Positions 8,629-17,215 of a stretch of DNA of 55,692 bases are shown piece after piece. The notes under the pieces were generated by a model. It had not been told where the DNA came from. It saw nothing but the letters and a program-made list of their open reading frames with translations, and ran no database searches. The stretch covers positions 1-55,692 of the forward strand of contig JASHOE010000093.1 of assembly GCA_030041275.1 (NCBI GenBank), in the 5' to 3' direction. The translations under genes were made by a program, and so were the position numbers. The DNA comes from Streptosporangiaceae bacterium. Its GTDB lineage: Bacteria; Actinomycetota; Actinomycetes; Streptosporangiales; Streptosporangiaceae. Every line of letters begins with the position of its first letter. Positions within the stretch are counted from its first letter, which is position 1.

Positions 8629-9855
8629 TCAGAGTTCGTTCTTGAAGATTTGACCGCCCTTCATGATGAGCTTCAGCGTCTGCGCAGGCGTCGTCAGAAC
8701 GCCGATGTCCGCGAGTGGGTCCCCGTCGATCACGAGCAGGTCCGCAAGCGCGCCGCGCGCTACGACGCCTAGCTCGCCCTCGCGTTGCAGCAGCCGCGCC
8801 GCCGTGGTCGTGGCGGACCGGATGAGGTCAGCGGGACCCTGCACCTCCGAGCGGATCACGAACTCCTGCAGCTGCAGGTCGTGCATGTCAGCGAAGAGGT
8901 CCGTGCCGTAGACGATGGGCAGCCCGGCCGCGTGCGCCATCGCCAGCGCGCCCATCGCGCCGTCTATGACCTCGCGGAGCTTGACCTCGATGTCGGCGGC
9001 CAGCTGGCCAGCTCGCGCACGTGAAGCAAGCCCGCGATAGGTCACGATCGTCGGCACGTAGAACGCTCCGTGCTGCTTGAACAGCGGAATGCTGCTTTCG
9101 TCCATGAGATTGCCGTGTTCGATGCTGCGCACGCCTGCCTCCAGGCCGCGGTTGATGGCGCGCGAGGTATAGGCATGCCCGGCGACGTAGATGTTGGCCG
9201 CTGCGGCCTCCTCCACGATCGCGCGCAGCTCCTCCATGGAGAACTGAGTGGAATCCACCCGGTCGCTCGGGGAGTCGACCGCGCCACTGAGGTACACCTT
9301 GATGTGGTGGGCGCCTCGGCGGACCTCCTCACGCACGGCGCGTCTCACCTCGGGCACGCCGTCGCAAATCACGCCGATCGCCGACGTGTAGTAGTTGTCG
9401 TCGTAGACCCGGCGGCTGGGCGGTCGCCAGTCACCGGCGCCACCGGTCTGGCTCAGCTGCTTGCCGCCGTAAAACAGCCGCGGGCCGGCGAAATAGCCTT
9501 CCGCCACGGCGCGGGCCAGGCCGACCTCGCCGGCGCCCACGTCGCGAATGGAGGTGAAGCCCCGGAACAGCATGCCCTCCAGCGCCCTGCCAGCGCGCGC
9601 TGCAACGTAGGTCGGCGGCCACTCGGCCATCGCGAGGATGTCGTGGTCCACGACAGCGGGGTGCGTGTGGGCGTCGATGAGGCCGGGCATCACGGTGCGA
9701 CCGGCCACGTCGAGCACGATGGCGTCGGACGCGACCCGCACGGCTGGCCCGATGTCCGCGATCCGGTCGTTCTCGACGACCACCGACTGGACCTCGCTCA
9801 TGGTGCCGCTGTCAGCGTCGAGGACGATGGCGTTCTTCAGGATGGTGATTGCCAT
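8629..9855 (-). CDS. Metal-dependent amidohydrolase (imidazolonepropionase/prolidase-like)
   Basis: A 408-residue amidohydrolase of the imidazolonepropionase-like branch that includes Xaa-Pro and Xaa-Arg dipeptidases. Metal ligands are visible as HTH at residues 63-65, the candidate carboxylated lysine in HHIKVYLSGAVDSPSD, later histidines in YVAGHAYTS and EHGNLMDES, and the aspartate of YGTDLF. The C-terminus has the usual GVVARGALADLLVIDGDPL strand. Its start lies 68 bp downstream of the DPP IV-like peptidase stop on the same strand. Working on dipeptides released by that enzyme is therefore attractive but unproven. A strong hairpin sits between the two genes, so they may not be fully cotranscribed. 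Confidence 0.85.
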   Translation of the reverse strand: MAITILKNAIVLDADSGTMSEVQSVVVENDRIADIGPAVRVASDAIVLDVAGRTVMPGLIDAHTHPAVVDHDILAMAEWPPTYVAARAGRALEGMLFRGFTSIRDVGAGEVGLARAVAEGYFAGPRLFYGGKQLSQTGGAGDWRPPSRRVYDDNYYTSAIGVICDGVPEVRRAVREEVRRGAHHIKVYLSGAVDSPSDRVDSTQFSMEELRAIVEEAAAANIYVAGHAYTSRAINRGLEAGVRSIEHGNLMDESSIPLFKQHGAFYVPTIVTYRGLASRARAGQLAADIEVKLREVIDGAMGALAMAHAAGLPIVYGTDLFADMHDLQLQEFVIRSEVQGPADLIRSATTTAARLLQREGELGVVARGALADLLVIDGDPLADIGVLTTPAQTLKLIMKGGQIFKNEL

Positions 9856-9866
9856 GAACAGCTATC

Positions 9867-9895
9867 CTGCCCGGCGGCAGCAACCCGCCGGGCAG
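9867..9895 (-). terminator. Strong GC hairpin between two co-directional genes
   Basis: CTGCCCGGCGG (9867-9877) and CCGCCGGGCAG (9885-9895) are perfect complements with a 7-base loop. The hairpin lies just after the stop of the S9 peptidase gene, read leftward, and before the amidohydrolase start. There is no T tract, so it may slow or partly terminate transcription, or protect the upstream mRNA 3' end. Confidence 0.5.
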
Positions 9896-9923
9896 CGCGT
9901 CCCTGGACAGCGCTGCCCGCTGC

Positions 9924-12044
9924 CTACTGCGGGTCTCGCGCCAGCCAGCGCCGGAAAAAGCGTGCGTGCACGGTGAGCAAATGCTCGACGACCTCCGGCT
10001 GCCAGACCATGTGGGTGACGCCAGTCAGCAGGAGCAGCTCGTGATCGCGTCCGGCTACGAACAGCTCACGGGATAGCTGCAGCGTGTGGCGCGGGTGCAC
10101 ATTGTCGTCAGCGAGTCCGTGCACGAACAGCAGCGGCCTGCTGAGTCCCGCGGCGAGCGGCAGCAGCGAGCAGCGCTCGTAGGCGTCCGGGTGCTCGGCC
10201 GGATCTCCGAGGTAGCGCTCGCTGGCGACCGTGTCGTACCAGCGCCAGTCGGTGACGGGCGCACCCGCGATTGCCGCCGCGAATACGTCAGGCCGGCGCA
10301 GCACCGCCAGCGCGGCCAGGTAGCCGCCGAACGACCAGCCCCGGATCCCGACACGACTACTGTCGATCTCGCCGGGATACCGGCGGGCAACCTCCTCCAA
10401 CGCCGCCACCTGATCGTCGAGGGCAGGGGTAGCGACGTCGAACCGGAAAGCGCGTTCCCAGCGCGGCCCGCGCGCCGGGGATCCGCGCCCGTCCGCCACG
10501 ACGACAACGAAACCCTGGTCGGCCAGCCACTGCGGTTCGTAGAACAAGCGGCTGGCCCGCAGGACACGCTGGCTCAGCGGACCGCCGTACGGGTCCATCA
10601 CGACCGGTAGCGGGCCTGGCGGCCGGGTGTCATCCCGCGGGAAGATGACCGCGGTTCGCAACTCGCGCTCGCCGACGGCGAGCAGCCTCACGCCAGGAGT
10701 GAAGGCCTGCTGCGCAAGCGACCTCAGCACTGTGACCTCGCGCGCGCCGTCAAGCAGACGAACGGTGACGCCGTCATCCTGCAGCGTCTCGGACGACACC
10801 GCCAGCAGATCGCCAAGGACCGTGACGCCGTGGACGCCTGGCACACTGGTCAGGCGGGTGATCTCGCCGCTGTGCACGTCGACCGAGAACACGTGCCGCT
10901 CGGTGGGCTCGGTCGTCGCGACGAAGATGGCTCGGTCAGCCACGAACCCGGCCACGCTGAGCACCTGCAACCCTGGCGGAGTCACCGGCACGTCGTCGGC
11001 CACCAGCCGATGGGTGTCTTCCGAGTGCGATGCGCGCAGCACGCCGCTGCCACCTGGCAGCCAGCGCGGCGTGCCGGGAAGGAGTTCCAGCCAGTCAGGA
11101 TCGCTGTCGGCGGCAAGCAATTCGCTCGCGCCGCTGCCAGGGTCGACCGCTCTGATCTCGCTGCGGCCGTGCCCGCGCGAATGCAGGACGAGGAGCGGGC
11201 GGCGAGCTGGCTCCCACCGGACCGCGAGCAGATAGGGGAAGTCGCGGTACGGGAGATCGACGTCCGTAATCCGGCCGTCCAGGCTGGCCAGTAGCAGCTC
11301 GACCCGTGGGTCGGTCGTGCCGGCGAACGGGTAGCGTTGCCGCACTGGCTGGGCTGCAGCCGCCGACGGGTCACTCAGCCACCACGACGGCACGTCATGC
11401 TCGCTGATACGAGACACAAGCAGGTGCCGACTGTCCGGACTCCACCAGAACCCGTGATGGCGGCCCATTTCCTCGGCGGCGCCGAATTCCGCAGCGCCGA
11501 AGCTCACCTCGGGATCTGGATCGGACAGTTCCAGGATGGCCTGACCGTCCAGGGTCATGACCCGCAGCGCGTTCCCGCCCAGAAAAGCCACCGCAGTCCC
11601 ATCCGGGCTCAGCTGCGGGTCGACGCCGGGCCCGGTGGCGGAGAGGGCACGCGTGTCCCCGGTGCCAACCTCGCACACGAACAGCCGGCCCGAGAGAGCG
11701 AAGGTAACGAGTCGCCCATCCGCACATGCTGAGTACGCGACGATACCTCGGCCCGATTCCCGCATCCGCTCCCGGCGACGCGACTCGGCCGGCGGTATCG
11801 CCTCGTCCGCGCCGGCCAGCAAGGCACGCGGATCAGCCAGCAGCCCCTCAGTGCCCGTCCCAGGGTCCAGCGACCAGAGGCCCACAACCGGATCGTCGGC
11901 AGCCATTGAGCGCAGGAACAGCAGCCTGGCGGGCTCCGCGGCAAACTGCAGATCGCAGGGCCTCCCGAGCAGGAACCTCCTGCTCCGGGCAAACCGCGGA
12001 AGGCGTCCGTCGTCCGCCGCCGCGAACTCTGATTGCACCGTCAC
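9924..12044 (-). CDS. S9B dipeptidyl-peptidase IV-like serine peptidase
   Basis: A 706-residue protein with an N-terminal beta-propeller and C-terminal alpha/beta-hydrolase domain. The double-glutamate stretch AAEEMGRHHGFWWSPD (about residue 185-200) is the DPP IV-specific substrate N-terminus anchor. The nucleophile is in GWSFGGYLAAL (Ser near 569), the acid in HGLADDNVHP (near 643) and the histidine in TGVTHMVW (near 675). No signal peptide is evident, so it is probably cytoplasmic and releases X-Pro or X-Ala dipeptides. The GTG start at 12044 has only a weak ribosome-binding site. Two 19-bp direct repeats 48-85 bp upstream may be regulatory. A dipeptidase-like amidohydrolase follows. Confidence 0.9.
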   Translation of the reverse strand: MTVQSEFAAADDGRLPRFARSRRFLLGRPCDLQFAAEPARLLFLRSMAADDPVVGLWSLDPGTGTEGLLADPRALLAGADEAIPPAESRRRERMRESGRGIVAYSACADGRLVTFALSGRLFVCEVGTGDTRALSATGPGVDPQLSPDGTAVAFLGGNALRVMTLDGQAILELSDPDPEVSFGAAEFGAAEEMGRHHGFWWSPDSRHLLVSRISEHDVPSWWLSDPSAAAAQPVRQRYPFAGTTDPRVELLLASLDGRITDVDLPYRDFPYLLAVRWEPARRPLLVLHSRGHGRSEIRAVDPGSGASELLAADSDPDWLELLPGTPRWLPGGSGVLRASHSEDTHRLVADDVPVTPPGLQVLSVAGFVADRAIFVATTEPTERHVFSVDVHSGEITRLTSVPGVHGVTVLGDLLAVSSETLQDDGVTVRLLDGAREVTVLRSLAQQAFTPGVRLLAVGERELRTAVIFPRDDTRPPGPLPVVMDPYGGPLSQRVLRASRLFYEPQWLADQGFVVVVADGRGSPARGPRWERAFRFDVATPALDDQVAALEEVARRYPGEIDSSRVGIRGWSFGGYLAALAVLRRPDVFAAAIAGAPVTDWRWYDTVASERYLGDPAEHPDAYERCSLLPLAAGLSRPLLFVHGLADDNVHPRHTLQLSRELFVAGRDHELLLLTGVTHMVWQPEVVEHLLTVHARFFRRWLARDPQ

Positions 12045-12091
12045 TATGAGCCCGACTGCTGGTTTGGCTCGCCCCTGCGGGGTCGCAAGGC

Positions 12092-12129
12092 GTTCGCATA
12101 CCTAGTCATGGTTCGCCTACCTAGTCACG
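12092..12129 (-). repeat. Tandem 19-bp direct repeat upstream of the DPP IV-like gene
   Basis: Copies at 12092-12110 and 12111-12129 read GTTCGC(A/C)TACCTAGTCA(T/C)G and differ at two positions. They abut exactly and lie 48-85 bp before the leftward peptidase start at 12044, downstream of the convergent end of nothing else. The position suits a promoter or activator site, but no family of binding protein is recognised. Confidence 0.6.
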
Positions 12130-12143
12130 GCGATCAGTGGCAG

Positions 12144-12905
12144 TCAGCTGCTGTAAAGGATGCTCGCGACCGCCCAGGCCAGAAAGATGACGGCGAGCAA
12201 CTCGGCGCTTATCGCGACCATGAGCAGCTGCACCTTCCGGTTGTTGGCCACCCTTGCCGCAGCGAGCGAGACGATCTGCGACTCTGCGACGCGCTCCTGA
12301 CCGACTCTCGCCGGCGCCGTCCAATAGCGGGCATCGACGAGCGTCCGCAGGCCTTGCGGAGTGGGTTCCCGGTAAAGCATAGGAGCGTTAGTGGCCAAGC
12401 CGGTCATCGCGGCGATAACGAACGCAATGAGTGCCAGCAGCAACGGCAGCTTCGCATTGGCGGGCAGCTTGAAACTCGCGGCAGCGGTCAAGCCCGCGGT
12501 GAGCGCGAACAAGAGGGTGGCTAGCGTGCCAGACGTCGTGATCACGGTGACGCCGCGAGCCTCGAGGGATGACTTCCGGTTCCGTTCTTCGGTGAGCTGA
12601 TCAGCAATGAGCTTGGCGTACGCCACGCCGGCATCGTCGTCAGAGGTCGCCGACGCCCTGTCGGTCGTCGTCGTCGCAGCTGCGGCCATCGAGAGAAGAT
12701 CGCGCCCCGCCATCAGATCTGCTGGCGACTCAGCTGTTCTCTTCATCACGGCGTCCAGCGCGATATGCCCTGGGTCGTGATATGCAGCCTCCGCCTCGAG
12801 GCCGGTGTCGATTGGTCCGGGGTCGTTATACGCCACCTTCGCGACGGGACCGGTTTCGATCGGCCCTGGGTCTTCGCCGGTGTCCGACTCGGTGTTGTCC
12901 AGCAT
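12144..12905 (-). CDS. Conserved-looking membrane protein with 16-residue N-terminal repeats
   Basis: A 253-residue protein. Residues 12-51 hold a repeat: DPGPIETGPVAKVAYN (12-27), DPGPIDTGLEAEAAYH (28-43), then a partial DPGHIALD. A charged helix (AKLIADQLTEERNRKSSLEARG) leads into a membrane hairpin (about 119-165), with a further membrane helix at the C-terminus (about 228-250). The charged-helix-plus-membrane layout recalls small actinobacterial membrane proteins and, loosely, membrane effectors of nucleotide-signalling defence, but no sensor gene is adjacent. GGAGGG lies six bases before the ATG at 12905; a longer frame to 13127 lacks such support. Function unknown. Confidence 0.7.
   Translation of the reverse strand: MLDNTESDTGEDPGPIETGPVAKVAYNDPGPIDTGLEAEAAYHDPGHIALDAVMKRTAESPADLMAGRDLLSMAAAATTTTDRASATSDDDAGVAYAKLIADQLTEERNRKSSLEARGVTVITTSGTLATLLFALTAGLTAAASFKLPANAKLPLLLALIAFVIAAMTGLATNAPMLYREPTPQGLRTLVDARYWTAPARVGQERVAESQIVSLAAARVANNRKVQLLMVAISAELLAVIFLAWAVASILYSS
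12777..12872 (-). repeat. Two in-frame 48-bp repeats inside the membrane protein gene
   Basis: Complement bases 12872-12825 and 12824-12777 encode two 16-residue units starting DPGPI and ending AY. A third, degraded unit follows. Several synonymous differences between the copies show the duplication is not recent. Confidence 0.6.
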
Positions 12906-13174
12906 GAAATCCCTCCGCCATTGAGTACGACAATGCGGCCGCCTTGACTGTATATCCGGCATGCGGGAATGCGCACGTCTCTGCGGTATACAGCATTGTC
13001 GCGCACCGCCGCGCCACACCAAATGCGGATTAGTGCTGGCTGATGTGGCTAATAACTCATTCCACCGCAGTCGGGGCAGACACTGACGCACTCTCGCCCC
13101 ATGTCGGCAAGGGCAGCAGCTCGTCACCTGCGACGGCCATCCCAGCAGGCTCCCGCCCTTCCACCTCGGGCTGC

Positions 13175-13360
13175 TCAGTGGTGGCCCTTCTCGGCGATGA
13201 CGCGGTCTGCGCCTACTTCGACCGGGTCAGGCAGGTCGTCGTCATCTGGCAGGACGAACATGATGGGTCCGCTTTCGCCTACGTAACAACCGCGGCACTC
13301 GACTTCGTCACTATCCAGCCGCAGCACGACCACCCGATCCCCTTCCTTGAAATTGCTCAT
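13175..13360 (-). CDS. Small acidic hypothetical protein (61 aa)
   Basis: A 61-residue protein starting MSNFKEGDRVVVLRLDSDEV and ending with an acidic stretch (PDDDDLPDPVEVGAD). The opening resembles a small beta-barrel of KOW/SH3 type (GDRVVVLRL). The preferred ATG is at 13360, with GGAG about 11 and GTGGA 0-5 bases before it; a longer reading to 13444 is less protein-like. It contains two cysteines (ECRGC). I recognise no family. It sits alone between a membrane protein gene and a region of uncertain coding, so no function is offered. Confidence 0.5.
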   Translation of the reverse strand: MSNFKEGDRVVVLRLDSDEVECRGCYVGESGPIMFVLPDDDDLPDPVEVGADRVIAEKGHH

Positions 13361-13930
13361 TCCACTCAGCTCCACAGCTTGCGGATAACGAGGACACCAG
13401 CTGCCGCCATTGGATGCACAACCCACGGTAAACACAAGGACCACTGGCCCCGACTTTCGGCCCGTCCGCTGCAGCCTGTGGCGCCGGTTACCATGCCAGC
13501 CGGTCCGGTAATGCCAGGCAAGAATGTGTCATCCTGGCGGAATGACGTCGAAAACCGACGACGAACGAGAGGCGCGGTCATCTGCACGGAATGTAAAGAG
13601 TCCCTGCAGATCCATCTGCCGCTCCGAGTCCCAGATCCGCTCGCCCTCGATGGCCGCGAAGAGTGTTTCTGCGGCGGCAAGCGTCGCAACTCGTGCTGCG
13701 CTACCTGCGCCCACGAGCACATGCTCGGAGCCTTGGCAGATGCGTATGACAATGATCGCTCTCGGAAATCCCTGCTCGCCTTTCTCGCCCCCGCGCATGC
13801 CCGGTACTTCGGAGGGCTCCTTGCGGTCGCCGAGGTGGCCAGCGGCCTCATCGGCCCGGCGATCCGGCGCAACCTCAAAGCATCGTGCCGCTCCGTCCGG
13901 CCGACTCCTCGCTGGCTCCGGAACTGGCTG
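13361..13930. other. Region without a confident gene; overlapping coding-like frames on both strands
   Basis: About 570 bp before the patatin gene end. On the plus strand a frame through 13500-13930 has fairly high third-position GC and a cysteine-rich pattern (ICTEC, CFCGG, CCATC) like a zinc ribbon, but it runs 240 bp into the patatin gene. On the minus strand 13529-13798 encodes an 89-residue alanine-rich protein (EHVLVGAGSAARVATLAAAE). Neither has a convincing ribosome-binding site. It may hold one small gene or a decaying one. Confidence 0.3.
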
Positions 13931-14818
13931 CTAGGGCGACCAGAAGTCGATCAGTCGCCCTGCCTCCGTCTCGCCTTGGCGGATGCCTTCGTCAACAGCC
14001 GCGCCGGTCGCCGAGGAATCCATGAGGTTGCGGCCCATGGCTCTCGCACCTGCGTCGTCGGCTTCAACGAGTGCGACTTCCGCTCCGCTGGCAGTCAGCG
14101 CGGCAACCTCATGGTCAAGCTGCCGACCGAGATTCAGGCCCTGGTCGACCGCGGCGGCGGCCCGAGCCGTTGACAGCACGGAGACGATGAGCACGCGGTC
14201 GTGGCCGACGGCGAGATCGGCGTTGGTCGCCGACCGGAAGCCGCCGTCGATATAGCGACGGCCCTTGATGGTGATCGGGGCGAACAAGCCAGGGACGGCG
14301 CAGCTCGACGCGACGGCCCGATCGAGGTCGACTCCTGCCTGCGCGTCCCAGACCACGAATGCGCCGGTAAGGGCGTCGATGGCGGGGCACACGAATCGGT
14401 CGGGCCACGACTCTTCCTGCAGGTACCGGAACCCCGCGACGAAAGCGTCCTCCGGCAACGCGTCCGCCTCGAGCGCGAACCTGCCGACCTCTGCTCGGCG
14501 CGACTCCGCCGGACCCTCGCCGGTCATCGTCGCTGCTACCAGCTCCAGCAGCCGGGCCATCTGCTCGTTGCTCGCGCCGCCCGAACCTCTCGCCGACTCA
14601 GCTGAACGCCTGCGGCGGGCGTCTCGGTAGAGGTCAGCAACGTGCTCGGGGTCCCGGCCAAGAGCCAGCTGCGCGCCGACCGCTGATCCGGCCGATGTCC
14701 CGACGACAAAGTCAGCGGTGCGGAGGTCGACACCACCCCTGGCCAGGCCGGCGGCAAGGCCGATCTCCCAGGCGATTCCGACAGAGCCGCCGCCGCTCAG
14801 CACCAGCGCTCTCGTCAC
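13931..14818 (-). CDS. Patatin-like phospholipase
   Basis: A 295-residue patatin-fold lipase. The oxyanion loop GGGSVG is at residues 9-14, the nucleophile elbow GTSAGS at 40-45 (Ser42) and the catalytic aspartate in YIDGGFRS near residue 193, so the Ser-Asp dyad is complete. The family hydrolyses acyl esters of phospholipids or lipids. No signal peptide is seen, so it should be cytoplasmic or membrane-associated. The ATG overlaps the stop of the preceding S9 peptidase gene by four bases (ATGA), indicating translational coupling. It is the last gene of a four-gene leftward operon. Confidence 0.9.
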   Translation of the reverse strand: MTRALVLSGGGSVGIAWEIGLAAGLARGGVDLRTADFVVGTSAGSAVGAQLALGRDPEHVADLYRDARRRRSAESARGSGGASNEQMARLLELVAATMTGEGPAESRRAEVGRFALEADALPEDAFVAGFRYLQEESWPDRFVCPAIDALTGAFVVWDAQAGVDLDRAVASSCAVPGLFAPITIKGRRYIDGGFRSATNADLAVGHDRVLIVSVLSTARAAAAVDQGLNLGRQLDHEVAALTASGAEVALVEADDAGARAMGRNLMDSSATGAAVDEGIRQGETEAGRLIDFWSP

Positions 14819-16677
14819 AGCGCGACCGGTGGCGCCGCGAGGTGCTGAGCCAGGAACTCAACTGCCTTAGGAACGGCGTCCAGCCGGTTCGCGCGCTTGG
14901 CGAGCCCGTGCCCTTCGTCGTCGTAAACCAGCAGATGGCACTCACGCCCCCGGCCGGTCAGGGCCGCGTGGATCTGCTCAGCTTCAGTCAGCGGCACCCG
15001 CGGGTCGTTGGCGCCGTGGATCAGGAACAGTGGCGCCCTGATCTCGTCGACTCTGGTGAGCGGCGACACCGAGAGCAGGAACTCCCGATCATCGGCCAGC
15101 GTCCCGTACTCGCGCTCGCGATACGCCCGGCGATAAGCGGACGTGTTCTCGAGGAACGTGACGAACGAGGCGATGCCCACGATGTCGACGCCCGCAGCCC
15201 ACAGCTCCGGCTGGAACGCGAGGCCCGCGAGCACCATGTAGCCGCCGTACGAGCCGCCAAACAGCGCCGCGCGCTCCTGGTCGAGTCCCAGCTTCGGCAG
15301 GTACGCGTGCAACGCTGCCAGGTCGGCGACCGAATCCAGGCGCCGGTGCTTGTCGTCAGCTGAATACCAGCTCTTGCCGTAACCAGTCGAGCCGCGAACG
15401 TTCGGGACCAGGACGGTGTGACCAGCAGCAGCTAGCACCTGTACATAGGTGTTGAAGTTCTGCCGAGCCTGCCCTTCCGGCCCGCCGTGCACCACAAGGA
15501 CCGTCGACCCGGCCAGGGCGGGGTCGGCGTCGGAGGCGCCCCGGTACACCAGGCACGGCACGAGCTCGGCGCCCGCAGTGGGTATCCGGTGCTGTTCAGG
15601 GACCGCGGGCGACTGCCCGAGGGCCAGAAACGAGTGGGTGAGCTGCCGCACCGCTACCCCACGCGAGTCGAGGCCGGTGGCGAGCAGCGCATCACCGGGC
15701 AGCTCGGCACCGCTGACCGACAGCACCAGGGAAGCCGAGTCCGACGCCCAGCGCGGCGGTGGCAGCCGGGCGTCGTTGATCGTTCCGGTCGAGGGCAGCG
15801 GCAGGTCACGTATCCTCTCCCCCGTCGACGCGTCATGCAGCGCGAGCGTCGAGGCGCCGTCGTCGTTGCGCTCGACGAGCAGCACCGAGCCATCGGGCGC
15901 AAGCCAGCCCGTCAGGTCGGCGTCGTCGTCGGTCACCAGCCAGGTCAGCGTGCCAGCCGCCAGGTCGTACCTCGCGATGGCGAGGAACTCCCTGTCGTTG
16001 TTCGAAGCGAAGTACAAGGCCGATCCGCTGGCGGTCCAGGCGAGGGACTCATTCCTGGCCGGCGCATCGGCCGGAGTGACCTCGGTCATGCGCTCCTGGC
16101 CGGCCGGCGCCGCGAGGTCGACGAGCACGACGTGCGCGGCAGCGGCCGTTACCGGGGAGGCGACTGTGAGCGCGAGCCACCGGCCGTCCGGTGAGATCGC
16201 GGCTTCGTCGAACAGTGCATCGGCCAGAACCAGTTGCCGTTCCGATCCGTCCGCCAGCTGACGGATGACGGGGTCGAAGGCAACCCCGTTCCGGCGATTG
16301 GTGAAGTAGCAGATCTGGCCCGCCTGGACGTCGGCGAGCGCATGCATGTATCGCGGGTCGCGCACCAGCGGCTCAAGATCCGCCAGGCCGGCCGGCTCCC
16401 CCGACCCCGACGGCTCGGGCAGCCGAAGCACCGAGAGCTGGTGCAGCTCGTTCCCGCCTTCATCGTGCGAGACGATCACAGCCCGCTGCCCCGGCAGATA
16501 GCGACCGGTGCACGCGCCCGGCAGCGCGGTGAGCGGCGTTATCTTCCCATCCAGCTCGATCTCGATGAGCTGCATCGATCCGGTGTCGTCACTGCCGGCC
16601 AGCACGCGACCATCAGCGTCGAGGTCGAGGGCATCGTAGAGACGAACGTCAAGGATCCGGGTGAGGTCATGTCCCAT
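14815..16677 (-). CDS. S9-family peptidase (acylaminoacyl-peptidase/prolyl oligopeptidase-like)
   Basis: A 620-residue S9 peptidase with an N-terminal beta-propeller (repeated SPDGRWLAL-type strands) and C-terminal hydrolase domain. The nucleophile is in GGSYGGYM (Ser near 476), the acid in HGANDPRVP (near 556) and the histidine in DDEGHG (near 590). HGGPEGQARQNF near residue 395 is the oxyanion strand. Unlike the peptidase at 9924 it lacks the DPP IV double-glutamate motif, so it fits the acylaminoacyl-peptidase/oligopeptidase branch. The ATG overlaps the upstream gene by 11 bases and the stop overlaps the patatin start by four. A role in peptide or amide-ester turnover is inferred. Confidence 0.9.
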   Translation of the reverse strand: MGHDLTRILDVRLYDALDLDADGRVLAGSDDTGSMQLIEIELDGKITPLTALPGACTGRYLPGQRAVIVSHDEGGNELHQLSVLRLPEPSGSGEPAGLADLEPLVRDPRYMHALADVQAGQICYFTNRRNGVAFDPVIRQLADGSERQLVLADALFDEAAISPDGRWLALTVASPVTAAAAHVVLVDLAAPAGQERMTEVTPADAPARNESLAWTASGSALYFASNNDREFLAIARYDLAAGTLTWLVTDDDADLTGWLAPDGSVLLVERNDDGASTLALHDASTGERIRDLPLPSTGTINDARLPPPRWASDSASLVLSVSGAELPGDALLATGLDSRGVAVRQLTHSFLALGQSPAVPEQHRIPTAGAELVPCLVYRGASDADPALAGSTVLVVHGGPEGQARQNFNTYVQVLAAAGHTVLVPNVRGSTGYGKSWYSADDKHRRLDSVADLAALHAYLPKLGLDQERAALFGGSYGGYMVLAGLAFQPELWAAGVDIVGIASFVTFLENTSAYRRAYREREYGTLADDREFLLSVSPLTRVDEIRAPLFLIHGANDPRVPLTEAEQIHAALTGRGRECHLLVYDDEGHGLAKRANRLDAVPKAVEFLAQHLAAPPVAL

Positions 16678-17215
16678 ACGGGCAGATTCTCACATATGAT
16701 GCCGCTCCCGCCACGTGGTCTTCCGCGGGCGCTCGTCCGCGGTCTGCTGCTCGGGCTTGGCCCGACTTAGCGGCAGGAACGAGGTCGCTGCTCGGCTCGC
16801 GCCGCAACGCACGTGCGCCGGCCGAGGCCAGCACCGTCTCCGCCGCGATATCCGCCAGCACGGCGCGTCGAACGTCTGGCGCGACTCCCGCCAGCACCAG
16901 CATCGATGCGAGGTGCAGCCCGTCTGCGATTGTCCCCGCCGCAACCAGCGCTCGCGCGGGGATCAGACCGCAGCTGGCAGCCTGGATCAGGTGCCGCGCG
17001 CCGAGCGCACGGGCCACGGCGCACGCCCGCCCGCCCGCGACGTGTCCGGTCACGGCCGCGATCAGGCGTCCTGGCACGACGAGCAGCGCGGCGCCGTAAC
17101 AAGCGCGCGCAGCGCAGGTCCAGCGCAGTTCTGACGGCAGCGGCCCTGGTTCCGCCAGCGGGCGCGCGGCAGATGCTGATTGCCGCGGCAGCCGTCGAAG
17201 CGTGACGGCAGTCAC
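16667..17215 (-). CDS. Hypothetical protein with hydrophobic segments (182 aa)
   Basis: A 182-residue alanine-rich protein of no family I recognise. It has hydrophobic stretches near residues 36-50 (ACYGAALLVVPGRLIAAV) and 95-110 (GLHLASMLVLAGV) and a polar, basic C-terminus. The GTG at 17215 forms a GTGA overlap with the SDR stop, which is better than the longer upstream frame. Its own stop lies 11 bases inside the S9 peptidase gene. This placing makes it the second gene of a coupled SDR-unknown-peptidase-patatin operon. Membrane association is possible but not certain. Confidence 0.65.
   Translation of the reverse strand: MTAVTLRRLPRQSASAARPLAEPGPLPSELRWTCAARACYGAALLVVPGRLIAAVTGHVAGGRACAVARALGARHLIQAASCGLIPARALVAAGTIADGLHLASMLVLAGVAPDVRRAVLADIAAETVLASAGARALRREPSSDLVPAAKSGQARAADRGRAPAEDHVAGAASYVRICPYGT

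Noticed and set aside
13043..14173. A single 376-codon plus-strand gene
   Set aside because: It crosses the small minus-strand gene at 13175-13360 and the patatin C-terminus. Only its middle third looks coding, so it is reported as an uncertain region instead.
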